A stretch of DNA of 64,000 nt, taken from the NCBI GenBank assembly GCA_017303575.1, contig JAFLCL010000007.1, positions 16,829 to 80,828 on the forward strand, in the 5' to 3' direction. Numbering within the stretch: the stretch's first letter is position 1; the number at the start of each line of letters is the position of its first letter. A program made the translations under genes and the position numbers. Source of the stretch: Deltaproteobacteria bacterium. GTDB taxonomy: Bacteria > Myxococcota_A > Polyangia > Polyangiales > Sandaracinaceae. The notes under the pieces are model-generated. The model was given only the letters and a program-made list of their open reading frames with translations. It ran no database searches and was not told the DNA's origin. Positions 8,055 to 15,541 of the stretch are shown in pieces.

Positions 8055-8960
8055 TCAACCCTTGTAGATCGCCATCGTGTCGGCGAGCAGCTTGAGCGCG
8101 TCGGCCTCCGGACGCTGGAACGCGTTGCGTCCCATGATCGAGCCGAAGCCGCCGCCCGCGGCGATGCCCTTGATCTCCTCGAGGACCTCGGCCGTGCCCT
8201 TGGCCTCGCCGCCCGAGAAGATGACGATGCGGCGACCGTCGAAGCACGACTTCACCACGTGCGCGATGCGGTCCGAGAGCGTCTCGTGCGGGATCTTCTC
8301 GTAGAACTTCTTGGTGTCGTCGCGCTCGATGAACGCGGTGGGCGGCTTCACCTTCACCACGTGCGCGCCGAGCTGACAGGCGATGTGCGCGGCGTACGCG
8401 ATCACGTCGAGCGCCGTCTCTCCCTGCTTGCTCATGCCGCCGCGCGCGTAGCTCCAGAGCACCGTCGGGATGCCGGCCTCGCGCGCCTCGCGGATGAGAT
8501 CGCGGATCTGCTCGTAAGTCTCGTTCCTCGCCGGTGAGCCCGGGTAGATGGTGAAGCCGATCGCGCTGCAGCCGAGGCGCACGGCGTCCTTCACGCTCGA
8601 GGTCAGCGCGGACTGCGGCGCTGCGGGGTTGCCGAGGAGATCGGAGTTGTTGACCTTGAGGATCAGCGGCAGCGAGCCCGCGTGCTTGTATGCGACGGCC
8701 TCGATGAACCCGATCGGCGCCGCGTACGCGTTGCAGCCCGACTTCACGGCGAGGTTCGCGTGGTAGTGCGGATCGTAGCCAGCGGGGTTCGGCTCGAACG
8801 TGCGTCCGGGGCCGTGCTCGAAGCCCTGATCGACCGGCAGGATCACCATCTTGCCGGTGCCCGCGAGGGTTCCGTGGTTGAGCATGCGGCGCAGGTTGCC
8901 GATGACGCCCGGCGTCTCGCCCGCGTAGTTCGACAGGATCTTCTCGACGTTCTCGCTCAT
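8055..8960 (-). CDS. fbaB: Class I fructose-bisphosphate aldolase (DhnA/archaeal type)
   Basis: 301 residues, matching the DhnA-type class I aldolases. ILPVDQGFEHGP is the N-terminal substrate loop, AHVVKVKPP contains the Schiff-base Lys, and the phosphate-binding region is IFSGGEAKG. The enzyme cleaves fructose 1,6-bisphosphate to DHAP and glyceraldehyde 3-phosphate in glycolysis, or runs in reverse for gluconeogenesis, in the cytoplasm. GAGGAG seven bases before this ATG fixes the start over the longer open frame upstream. It is divergent from the ketoacyl synthase gene. Confidence 0.9.
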   Translation of the reverse strand: MSENVEKILSNYAGETPGVIGNLRRMLNHGTLAGTGKMVILPVDQGFEHGPGRTFEPNPAGYDPHYHANLAVKSGCNAYAAPIGFIEAVAYKHAGSLPLILKVNNSDLLGNPAAPQSALTSSVKDAVRLGCSAIGFTIYPGSPARNETYEQIRDLIREAREAGIPTVLWSYARGGMSKQGETALDVIAYAAHIACQLGAHVVKVKPPTAFIERDDTKKFYEKIPHETLSDRIAHVVKSCFDGRRIVIFSGGEAKGTAEVLEEIKGIAAGGGFGSIMGRNAFQRPEADALKLLADTMAIYKG

Positions 8961-9195
8961 GGGCGTCTCCTCGTATCCTCGGCTTGGGGGCGCGCAGCGC
9001 GCCGAACGGCCGAGCAGCCATAGCAAGAAACGTCGGAGATCGCGATGCATCCACTTCGATGCTGGCGGTCGCGACGGATGCGCGACCAATCATTGCGTCG
9101 ACAACGCGGGAAATCGCGTGATCGTCGCTCGCTCCGGGGGTGATCTCGTTCTAGTGTCCGCGCGCGTCGCTCTCTGCGCCGCCGCAGGAGATCGA
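8961..9195. other. Divergent intergenic region, aldolase / ketoacyl synthase
   Basis: 235 nt holding the upstream signals of both genes. I see no convincing sigma-70 hexamers, operator palindrome or small gene. An ATG at its left end opens a frame into fabH, but that stretch lacks the coding bias of the gene proper. Confidence 0.5.
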
Positions 9196-10245
9196 TTGAC
9201 GTCCACCCAGCACCCGCAAGACCCGACGAGCGCACTGCGTCACGAAGCCGGGGCCTCGCGTGGCGCGCGCATCATCGGAACGGGCAGCGATCTTCCCGAA
9301 GAGATCCGGACGAACTTCGATCTCGCACGCACGCTCGACACCAGCGACGAGTGGATCCGCTCGCGCACCGGCATCGGCGCGCGTCGCATCGCCGCCAAGG
9401 GCGACAAGACCAGCGACATGGCGCGTCGTGCCTCGCAGCGCGCGCTCGAGGCTTCGGGCCTCACCGGACGTGACCTCGACATGATCGTCGTCGCGACCGT
9501 GACGCCCGACCGACCGCTGCCTTCGACGGCCTCGCTCATCCATCACCAGCTCGGGGCGCGCACGGACTGCGCGGCCTTCGACGTCGCCGCGGCGTGCGGT
9601 GGCTTCTGCTACGGCCTCACGCTCGCGCGCGCGCAGATCGAGAGCGGCCTCGCCCGGTACGTGCTCGTGATCGGCGTCGAGTTGCTGTCTCGCATCGTCG
9701 ACTGGACCGATCGCGGCACGTGCGTGCTGTTCGGCGACGGTGCCGGCGCCGTCGTCGTGGGACCGACGGACGCGTCCTCGACAGGTCGCGTGCTCGCGAC
9801 AGCGCTCGGCGTGGACGGCTCCCTCACCGAGTCGCTCACGATCGTCGCGGGTGGCAGCGAAGAGCCGCCGAGCGACGAAGCGATCGCGGCCAAGCGACAC
9901 CTCGTGCGCATGAACGGCCAAGAGGTCTTCAAGGCCGCCGTCCGCTACCTCTCGGAGGTGAGCGCGCGCTCGCTGACGCAGTGTGGGCTCACGCCGGATC
10001 AGATCGACTGGGTGGTCCCCCACCAGGCGAACCAGCGCATCCTCGAGGCGGTCGGTGATCGGCTCGGTATCCCCACCTCGCGCATGGTGCTGAACCTCGA
10101 GCGCTACGGGAACACCTCGAGCGCCTCGATCCCCATCGCGCTCGACGAGGCCGTCCGCGGGGGCGTGATCAAGCCTGGCCAGCACCTCCTCTTCTGCGCC
10201 CTCGGCGCCGGCGTCGCGTTCGGATCTGCCGTCGTCCGCTGGTGA
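9196..10245 (+). CDS. fabH: 3-oxoacyl-ACP synthase III
   Basis: 349 residues from a TTG start. The KAS III triad is intact: Cys134 in AAACGGF, His276 in VPHQAN and Asn306 in YGNTSS. The enzyme condenses acyl-CoA with malonyl-ACP to start fatty-acid (often branched-chain) synthesis. GCAGGAG ends 5 nt before TTG at 9196, the best ribosome-binding site in the region, and homology begins soon after; no ATG/GTG start fits as well. No other fab gene is adjacent, so it could also serve a secondary-metabolite or branched-chain priming role. A bkd-type dehydrogenase operon that could supply branched primers lies elsewhere in the window. Confidence 0.88.
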   Translation: MTSTQHPQDPTSALRHEAGASRGARIIGTGSDLPEEIRTNFDLARTLDTSDEWIRSRTGIGARRIAAKGDKTSDMARRASQRALEASGLTGRDLDMIVVATVTPDRPLPSTASLIHHQLGARTDCAAFDVAAACGGFCYGLTLARAQIESGLARYVLVIGVELLSRIVDWTDRGTCVLFGDGAGAVVVGPTDASSTGRVLATALGVDGSLTESLTIVAGGSEEPPSDEAIAAKRHLVRMNGQEVFKAAVRYLSEVSARSLTQCGLTPDQIDWVVPHQANQRILEAVGDRLGIPTSRMVLNLERYGNTSSASIPIALDEAVRGGVIKPGQHLLFCALGAGVAFGSAVVRW

Positions 10246-10254
10246 TCAGCGCGC

Positions 10255-11727
10255 TCAGGGCGTGGGGATCGCGAGCACCCACGTCGCGCCGCGCGAGGTC
10301 TCGCACCAGGCATCGCCTCCGTGCATACGCGCGAGCGTGCGGGCCAACGCGAGCGCGAGGCCCAGGCCGAGGATGCGCCGGCCGGTCGAGTCGACGAGGC
10401 GCGCGAAGGGATCGAACGCGGCCTCTGCGTCGTCGGCGCTGACCTGCGACGAGGGGTCATGCACCTCGATGCGGAGCAGGCGCATGCCCGACGCGTCGCG
10501 CTCGCTCGCGCGGAAGACGACGTGGATCTCGGCGGGCGAGCCCGCGCGCAACGCGTGACGCACGAGCGCGAGCGAGGCCTGGACGACGCGCCGCGCATCC
10601 AGCGTGACGTGACCGAGGAGCACGCACGCATGGGTGTCGATCGCGAGACCGCACGGAGGCTCGCGATCCTCGACGAGCCGGGCCGCCCCTGCGATCACGT
10701 CGTCCGCGATCGCGATCGCCGAGCTCTCCTCGATGGCGAGCCGGAGCCGACCCACGTCGGCGCGCGCCACGTCCAGGATGTCGGTGAGCGAGGCCACCAG
10801 GCTCTCGGCGCTCCGACGGATGCGCGTGACGCTCTGCTTCTGCGCAGGCGTGAGCGGTCCGTCGACCTCGTCCTCGAGCAGGCTCGAGAAGCCCGCGATC
10901 GATCCGAGCGGCGCGCGAAGCTCGTGGCTCATCGCGGCCACGAAGTGCGTGCGCGTGGGCATCGTGTGGCTGCTGCTCGGTTCCCCGTACGTCTCGTGGC
11001 GACGATCGCGGGACGCGCGGAGGCGCACGTGGCGTCCGATCGGGAGCAACAACGCGAAGGTGGTCTCGGGGCCGCGCGGGCCGTCGCGGCTCTCCATCTC
11101 GATCGCGCCGCCCATGCGCGAAGCGAGCTCGTCGACGATCGCGAGGCCGAGGCCCCAGCCCTCGGGATCGGTGCCGCGACCATCGCGCTCGCCGCCGCGC
11201 TCGAACGCTCCGAACGGCGCATCCCGCGCGCTCAAGACAGATCGGCCGAGGTTCGTCACCGCGAGCACGGCGACCTCGCCGCGCGCATACGACGAGACGT
11301 GGATGGGCCCCGGCCGCCCGTGCTTGGCGGCGTTGCCGATCAGGTTGAGCAGCACCTGTCGCACCGCGCGTGGCGAGCCCAGCGGCTTGGGCGCGGGATC
11401 GATCGAGCTCACGTGGAGCTCGTGCTGCGACTTGCGCACCTGCGGCGCGAACAAGCGCGCGGCGTCGCGCGCGACCGCGGCGAGATCGACGACGCCGAAC
11501 ACCTCGAGCTCGCCCGTGGTCTCGGCCGAGGTGTCGAGCAGCTCGCGCACCAACGCCGTCAGATACTCCCCCGCGCTGGCGATCGCCTCGAGGTCCTCGC
11601 GCTGCCCCGGGGTGACGGGGCCGTCCATGCCGGAGAGCAGCACCTCGGTGAAGCCGAGGATGGAATTGAGCGGCGTGCGGAGCTCGTGGCTCAGCGCTGC
11701 GAGGAACTGCGCGCGCTCGAGTCGCAT
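10255..11727 (-). CDS. Histidine kinase with two tandem transmitter cores
   Basis: 490 residues, no membrane span and no recognisable sensor domain. Residues 1-235 form one HisKA-HATPase core: SHELRTP (His14), N-box LLNLIGNAAKHG (Asn128, Asn132) and G2 box GWGLGLAI. Residues 255-490 repeat the plan: SHELRAP (His268) and a G2-like ILGLGLALA. The second N-box position reads QASLALVRHALRAG, with Ala and His where the Mg/ATP-binding Asn residues should be, and its G1 box lacks Gly. So the first core looks active, while the second keeps a phospho-acceptor His but probably cannot bind ATP normally. AAGGAG precedes the ATG. It lies 16 nt behind the cyclic-nucleotide-binding gene. Confidence 0.85.
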   Translation of the reverse strand: MRLERAQFLAALSHELRTPLNSILGFTEVLLSGMDGPVTPGQREDLEAIASAGEYLTALVRELLDTSAETTGELEVFGVVDLAAVARDAARLFAPQVRKSQHELHVSSIDPAPKPLGSPRAVRQVLLNLIGNAAKHGRPGPIHVSSYARGEVAVLAVTNLGRSVLSARDAPFGAFERGGERDGRGTDPEGWGLGLAIVDELASRMGGAIEMESRDGPRGPETTFALLLPIGRHVRLRASRDRRHETYGEPSSSHTMPTRTHFVAAMSHELRAPLGSIAGFSSLLEDEVDGPLTPAQKQSVTRIRRSAESLVASLTDILDVARADVGRLRLAIEESSAIAIADDVIAGAARLVEDREPPCGLAIDTHACVLLGHVTLDARRVVQASLALVRHALRAGSPAEIHVVFRASERDASGMRLLRIEVHDPSSQVSADDAEAAFDPFARLVDSTGRRILGLGLALALARTLARMHGGDAWCETSRGATWVLAIPTP

Positions 11728-11743
11728 GGCGCTCCTTCGGCGG

Positions 11744-13096
11744 TCAGAGGAGGACGACGTCCTCGACGTCGAGCGCCTCTTGCGCGACCACGCTGTGGAG
11801 CTCGTCCTGCCGCTGGGTCGCGAGCCCGTAGAGCTCGGTCAGCACCGCGGGGTGCGCGCGGATCGCGTCCTGGAAACGATCGCGCGAGAGCTCGAGCGCG
11901 ACCGTCGGGAACGCCGCCGTCACCGTGGCCGTGGCGGGCCTGCGCAAGACGATGCTGATCTCGCCGACGACGTCACCCGGTCCGAGGTCCGCGACGACGA
12001 TGTCCTCACCGCCCGCCGGATCGCTCGTGGTCACGCGCACGCCGCCGCTCGCGACGAGGTAGAGGCCCTCGGGCTCGCCGCCTTGCGTGAAGAGCACCTC
12101 GCCCTCGCCGAAGGTCTTGGCGTCGAACAGCGCGATCATGCCCTCACGGTCGGCCGCGGGGATCGCGCGCAGGAGCGCGCTCGTGCGCACGAGGTTCGCG
12201 AGCATGCGCGATCGACAGTACGAGCCGAGCTCGCGACCGATCGCGGGCTCGGTGCTCGCGAGGGACTCGAGCGCCTCGCGCGACGCGACGAGCAGCGTGG
12301 TGGGCTCTTGCGCGTAGACCGAGGCAGCGCGCGGCGCGCTCGAGACGAGCGCCATCTCTCCGAAGATCGCACCCGGCCCGAGCACCGCGAGCAGCGTGGG
12401 TCCCCGATCGTCTCCGACCGCCGCGCGACGCTCCGCGCGCAGCGTGCCGCGCACCACGACGAACGCCTCGCGTCCTTCGCTGCCTTGATCGATCACGATC
12501 CCCTCGGCGTCGAAGTCGCGCACCGTCAGCGATCCGAGCAGGCGCTCGAGCGGCGCGGGCGCGAGCTGCGAGAAGAGCGGAAGGAGCGGGACCTTGCCGT
12601 GCGCGACGGGATCGGTGGTCTCGGTGAACGACGCCAGCGCCGCTGCCGCGCGATCGAGCAGGGCCTCGCCCGTGAGGGCCTCGAGCTTCGCGTCGGTGGC
12701 CGGGCTCGAGGGCAGCGGCGGCGGCGCGGGCGACACGTCCGCGAGGCGGCTCGATCCCTGACCGAAGGCCTTCGCGATCTCTCTGCGCAGCGTGGCGCCT
12801 TCTCCGCCCGCACGATCCGCGAGCACCGCGGCCGCGGTCGCAGCTGCGAGATCACCGCGTCGCACGTACGCATCGGCGAGGCGTGCGGCGGCCGGCGCTG
12901 CGTCGTCCTCGCGGGCACCCGCGATCGCGAGGCGCACGAGCAGCGCGACGGCGGCGAGCTGCCACGGATCGCTCTCGACGAGCCGGATCGCCACGCGCAG
13001 CGCGCGCTCGCGCTGCTTGGCGTCCTTGGCGGAGGAGAGGAGCAGAGACCAACCGCGCTCGAGGAGCGAGGGCTCGTGTTCGGTCACCGTCGACAT
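11744..13096 (-). CDS. Protein with two cyclic-nucleotide-binding domains
   Basis: 450 residues. An N-terminal helical, TPR-like Ala-rich region (1-135) is followed by two cNMP-binding (CAP_ED) domains at about 165-290 and 305-430. The first has the phosphate-binding-cassette-like segment IFGEMALVSSAPRAASVYA; the second has VVGEISIVLRRPATATVTA. Both keep GE and R of the cassette, so binding of cAMP or cGMP is plausible. There is no HTH, kinase or transporter domain, so it is a sensor or scaffold. It lies 16 nt upstream of the double-core kinase gene on the same strand, and a shared pathway is likely. Confidence 0.85.
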   Translation of the reverse strand: MSTVTEHEPSLLERGWSLLLSSAKDAKQRERALRVAIRLVESDPWQLAAVALLVRLAIAGAREDDAAPAAARLADAYVRRGDLAAATAAAVLADRAGGEGATLRREIAKAFGQGSSRLADVSPAPPPLPSSPATDAKLEALTGEALLDRAAAALASFTETTDPVAHGKVPLLPLFSQLAPAPLERLLGSLTVRDFDAEGIVIDQGSEGREAFVVVRGTLRAERRAAVGDDRGPTLLAVLGPGAIFGEMALVSSAPRAASVYAQEPTTLLVASREALESLASTEPAIGRELGSYCRSRMLANLVRTSALLRAIPAADREGMIALFDAKTFGEGEVLFTQGGEPEGLYLVASGGVRVTTSDPAGGEDIVVADLGPGDVVGEISIVLRRPATATVTAAFPTVALELSRDRFQDAIRAHPAVLTELYGLATQRQDELHSVVAQEALDVEDVVLL

Positions 13097-13198
13097 GGCG
13101 CGCAGCGTATCACCCGCGTCCGTGAGATCTCTCGGCGATCTCGGCCTCCGCGCGTGCCTGCGCTGTCAGTCGCCCCGCGAGGATCGCGTCCGAGACGT

Positions 13199-14341
13199 AT
13201 GCTCGCGCCGGTCATGGTCGTTGCGTCCGAGACGAAGAGCGAAGAGAGGCGCGAGCCGAGCGAAGAACCGGTCTTCGATCGACCCGCGTTCGACCAGGGA
13301 GTGTTCGACCCGGGCGCAGAGCGGGCGTGGTCGCGCTTCGAGCAGCTCGCGCGGCGCCGCGACTCGGAGGGGAGGGCGATCGTCGTGCCCGTGCTGGGCA
13401 CCGGCTTCAACGCGCAGGCGAAGAAGCGCCTCGACTGGCGCGATCTCCTGGTCCGCGTCGCGCACGACCTCGGTCTCGAGCTGTCGGTGCCGGATGGCGA
13501 TCGGCTCGTCGGCAACACGACGTTGGTGTGGGAGGCGATGCTCACGGAGATCGCGCAGCGCTCGCGGCAGAAGCCCTACCGCGTCGAGGCCGAGCTCGAG
13601 CGACACGTGCGCACGGTCCTGCTCGCGGAGTACCCGGCGGGCGGCGCGACGAAAGACCTCGCGAACCGACTCGCGAGCGCACGGTTCCGCGACGTCGTGA
13701 GCTTCAACTTCGACCTCGGCTTCCACGCGAGCGAGCCGACGTGGGTGCGCGAGCGGGAGGATCGTTTCGATCCCGTGTGGGACCACGCGATCCACAGCGA
13801 GACCGGCGCACGCGTGTGGTACCCGCACGGCTCGGTGCTCGACGCCGAGTCGCTCCAGCTCGGTCAGCGCAAGTACGGCCTCTTGATCCAGGAGCTCGAG
13901 CGCGCGCGTCGCGGTCACAAGAGCGCGGAGGAGGCGATGCGCAAAGCGCTCTTTCCTCGCAAGCGCCGAGGCCTCGACTCGGACGCGTACACGGCCGAGG
14001 AGCGCGAGGCCGTCTGGGACGCGCAGCGGCCGCACGCCAAGACGTGGGTGAGCGCTGCGATGACCGCGCCGCTCGTGTTCCTCGGCATGGGTCTGGGGCG
14101 CGAGGAGTGGGCGCTCTGGTGGTTCTTGAACCAGCGTCGAAGAAACCTCGCGCGCGCCGTCGGTCGCGATCGTGCGCTCGCGGGTCGACATCCCGTCTTC
14201 GTGCTGACGCAGGCCTCCGAGGGCGCGAAGCTCGAGACGGCCGCGGAGCTCGCGGGCATCACGCTGCTCACCTTTCGCGATCGCGCGTTCGACGAGGCGT
14301 GGACGCGCGTGTTGACCGCGCTCGGTCGATCGGGCGCGTGA
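13199..14341 (+). CDS. SIR2-like domain protein
   Basis: 380 residues; an ATG at 13214 is an equally possible start. After a 40-residue acidic lead, VVPVLGTGFNAQ is the degenerate GAG-x-S NAD loop of SIR2_2-type domains, VVSFNFDLG holds the catalytic-type Asn, and WYPHGSVLD the catalytic-type His. The C-terminal FLGMGLGREEWALWWFLNQ is the GxGhxD/E closing helix of these proteins. Bacterial SIR2-like proteins of this class are usually NADases in anti-phage systems or NAD-binding proteins. Here there is no fused or adjacent sensor, nuclease or Argonaute, so a defence role is only a possibility. Confidence 0.75.
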   Translation: MLAPVMVVASETKSEERREPSEEPVFDRPAFDQGVFDPGAERAWSRFEQLARRRDSEGRAIVVPVLGTGFNAQAKKRLDWRDLLVRVAHDLGLELSVPDGDRLVGNTTLVWEAMLTEIAQRSRQKPYRVEAELERHVRTVLLAEYPAGGATKDLANRLASARFRDVVSFNFDLGFHASEPTWVREREDRFDPVWDHAIHSETGARVWYPHGSVLDAESLQLGQRKYGLLIQELERARRGHKSAEEAMRKALFPRKRRGLDSDAYTAEEREAVWDAQRPHAKTWVSAAMTAPLVFLGMGLGREEWALWWFLNQRRRNLARAVGRDRALAGRHPVFVLTQASEGAKLETAAELAGITLLTFRDRAFDEAWTRVLTALGRSGA

Positions 14342-14378
14342 CTTCGCACGTGGCGTTCACTATCTTCGCGCCCGCGAA

Positions 14379-15527
14379 ATGGCCGAGAACGCGAGCCCGC
14401 TGAAGCAGATCCTCGAGACACACCGCGTGGTCGTGTGTGTGGGCTCGGGCGGCGTGGGCAAGACGACCACCGCCGCGTCCCTCGCGCTGTGGGCCGCGAT
14501 GAACGGGCGCCGCGTGCTGTGCCTGACGATCGATCCCGCGCGACGCCTCGCCACCAGCCTCGGCCTCAAGGAGATGACGACCGACGAGAGGGTCGTCGAC
14601 GCCGCGACGCTCGGCGCACGCGGTCTCGCGATGAAGGGCTCGCTCTCCGCGATGATGCTCGACGGCAAGCGCACCTTCGACGACCTCGTCCGTCGCTACG
14701 CGTCCACGCCGGCGCGCGCCGAGCGCATCCTCGACAACCGCCTCTACCAGTACATCTCGGGCTCGCTCGCCGGCACCCAGGAGTACATGGCGATGGAGAA
14801 GCTCCACGCTGTGCGCAGCGATCCTCGCTACGACCTCATCGTGCTCGACACGCCCCCCACCTCGAACGCGCTCGACTTTCTCGATGCGCCCGAGCGCCTC
14901 GCGGGCCTCGTCGACTCGCCCACCATGCAGTGGATCGTCACGGCCTTCGAGAGCTCGGGGAAGAAGTCGTTCAGCCTCGTCGGGCGCGGCGCGAAGATGG
15001 TCCTCCAGGGCATCTCGAAGCTCACCGGCGCTGGCTTCCTCGAGCAGGTGGCGACCTTCCTCACCGAGTTCAACGATCTCTTCGGCGGCTTCCGCAAGCG
15101 GAGCGAAGAGGTCGGCGCGGCGCTGCGCTCGCCCGAGGTCGCGTTCGTGATCGTGACGAGCCCCGCGCCGCTCGCGATCGAGGAGGCGATCTTCTTCGCC
15201 GATCGCCTCGGAGAGGCGGGCATGAACCGCGACGCGCTGGTGGTGAACCAAGTGCATCGCGTGCTCCCCGAGGTGAAGGCCACGACGAGCGCGCTCGAGG
15301 CGGAGGCCAAGCCCCACGTGGGCGAGCACGACCCCGCGAAGATCGTGAGCCGCGTCCGTCGCGCCTACGACGACGCCAAGACACGCGCGCAGGCCGATCG
15401 CATCCAGATCGATCGCTTGAAGAAGCGCATCGATGCCTCGCTCCCGCTGCTCGAGGTGCCCGTCTTCGATCACGACGTGCACGACCTCGACGCGCTCGAG
15501 GCCGTGGGCCGAACGCTCGTCGGCTGA
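14379..15527 (+). CDS. ArsA/GET3-type ATPase
   Basis: 382 residues. VGSGGVGKTTTAASLA (about 21-36) is the deviant Walker A of the ArsA/GET3 group; LTIDPARRLATSLGL is switch I and YDLIVLDTPPTSNALDFL is switch II/Walker B. Only one ATPase half is present, as in GET3 and in the paired ArsA-like proteins found in myxobacteria. The Cys metal sites of arsenite pumps are absent, so arsenite transport is unlikely. A chaperone or targeting role is more plausible (inference). It follows the SIR2-like gene by 37 nt. Confidence 0.85.
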   Translation: MAENASPLKQILETHRVVVCVGSGGVGKTTTAASLALWAAMNGRRVLCLTIDPARRLATSLGLKEMTTDERVVDAATLGARGLAMKGSLSAMMLDGKRTFDDLVRRYASTPARAERILDNRLYQYISGSLAGTQEYMAMEKLHAVRSDPRYDLIVLDTPPTSNALDFLDAPERLAGLVDSPTMQWIVTAFESSGKKSFSLVGRGAKMVLQGISKLTGAGFLEQVATFLTEFNDLFGGFRKRSEEVGAALRSPEVAFVIVTSPAPLAIEEAIFFADRLGEAGMNRDALVVNQVHRVLPEVKATTSALEAEAKPHVGEHDPAKIVSRVRRAYDDAKTRAQADRIQIDRLKKRIDASLPLLEVPVFDHDVHDLDALEAVGRTLVG

Positions 15528-15541
15528 TCGCCTCCGATCAG
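15524..15541. terminator. Hairpin shared by two convergent stop codons
   Basis: Perfect 7-bp stem CTGATCG/CGATCAG with a CCTC loop. The left arm contains the ArsA-type gene's TGA and the right arm contains the response-regulator gene's stop. It could act in both directions; there is no T tract, so termination strength is uncertain. Confidence 0.4.

Noticed and set aside
9196..10245. Biosynthetic cluster around fabH
   Set aside because: No ketosynthase, ACP, adenylation or tailoring gene lies within 10 kb.
10634..13198. Very long plus-strand open frame running from 10634 into the SIR2-like gene
   Set aside because: Only the part after 13199 has domain content. The first 2.5 kb is the antisense of the double-core kinase and the cyclic-nucleotide protein; GC-rich DNA leaves antisense frames open.
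14379..15527. Arsenite-pump ATPase with arsenic resistance operon
   Set aside because: No arsB, arsR or arsC nearby, only one ATPase half, and no metal-binding Cys set.
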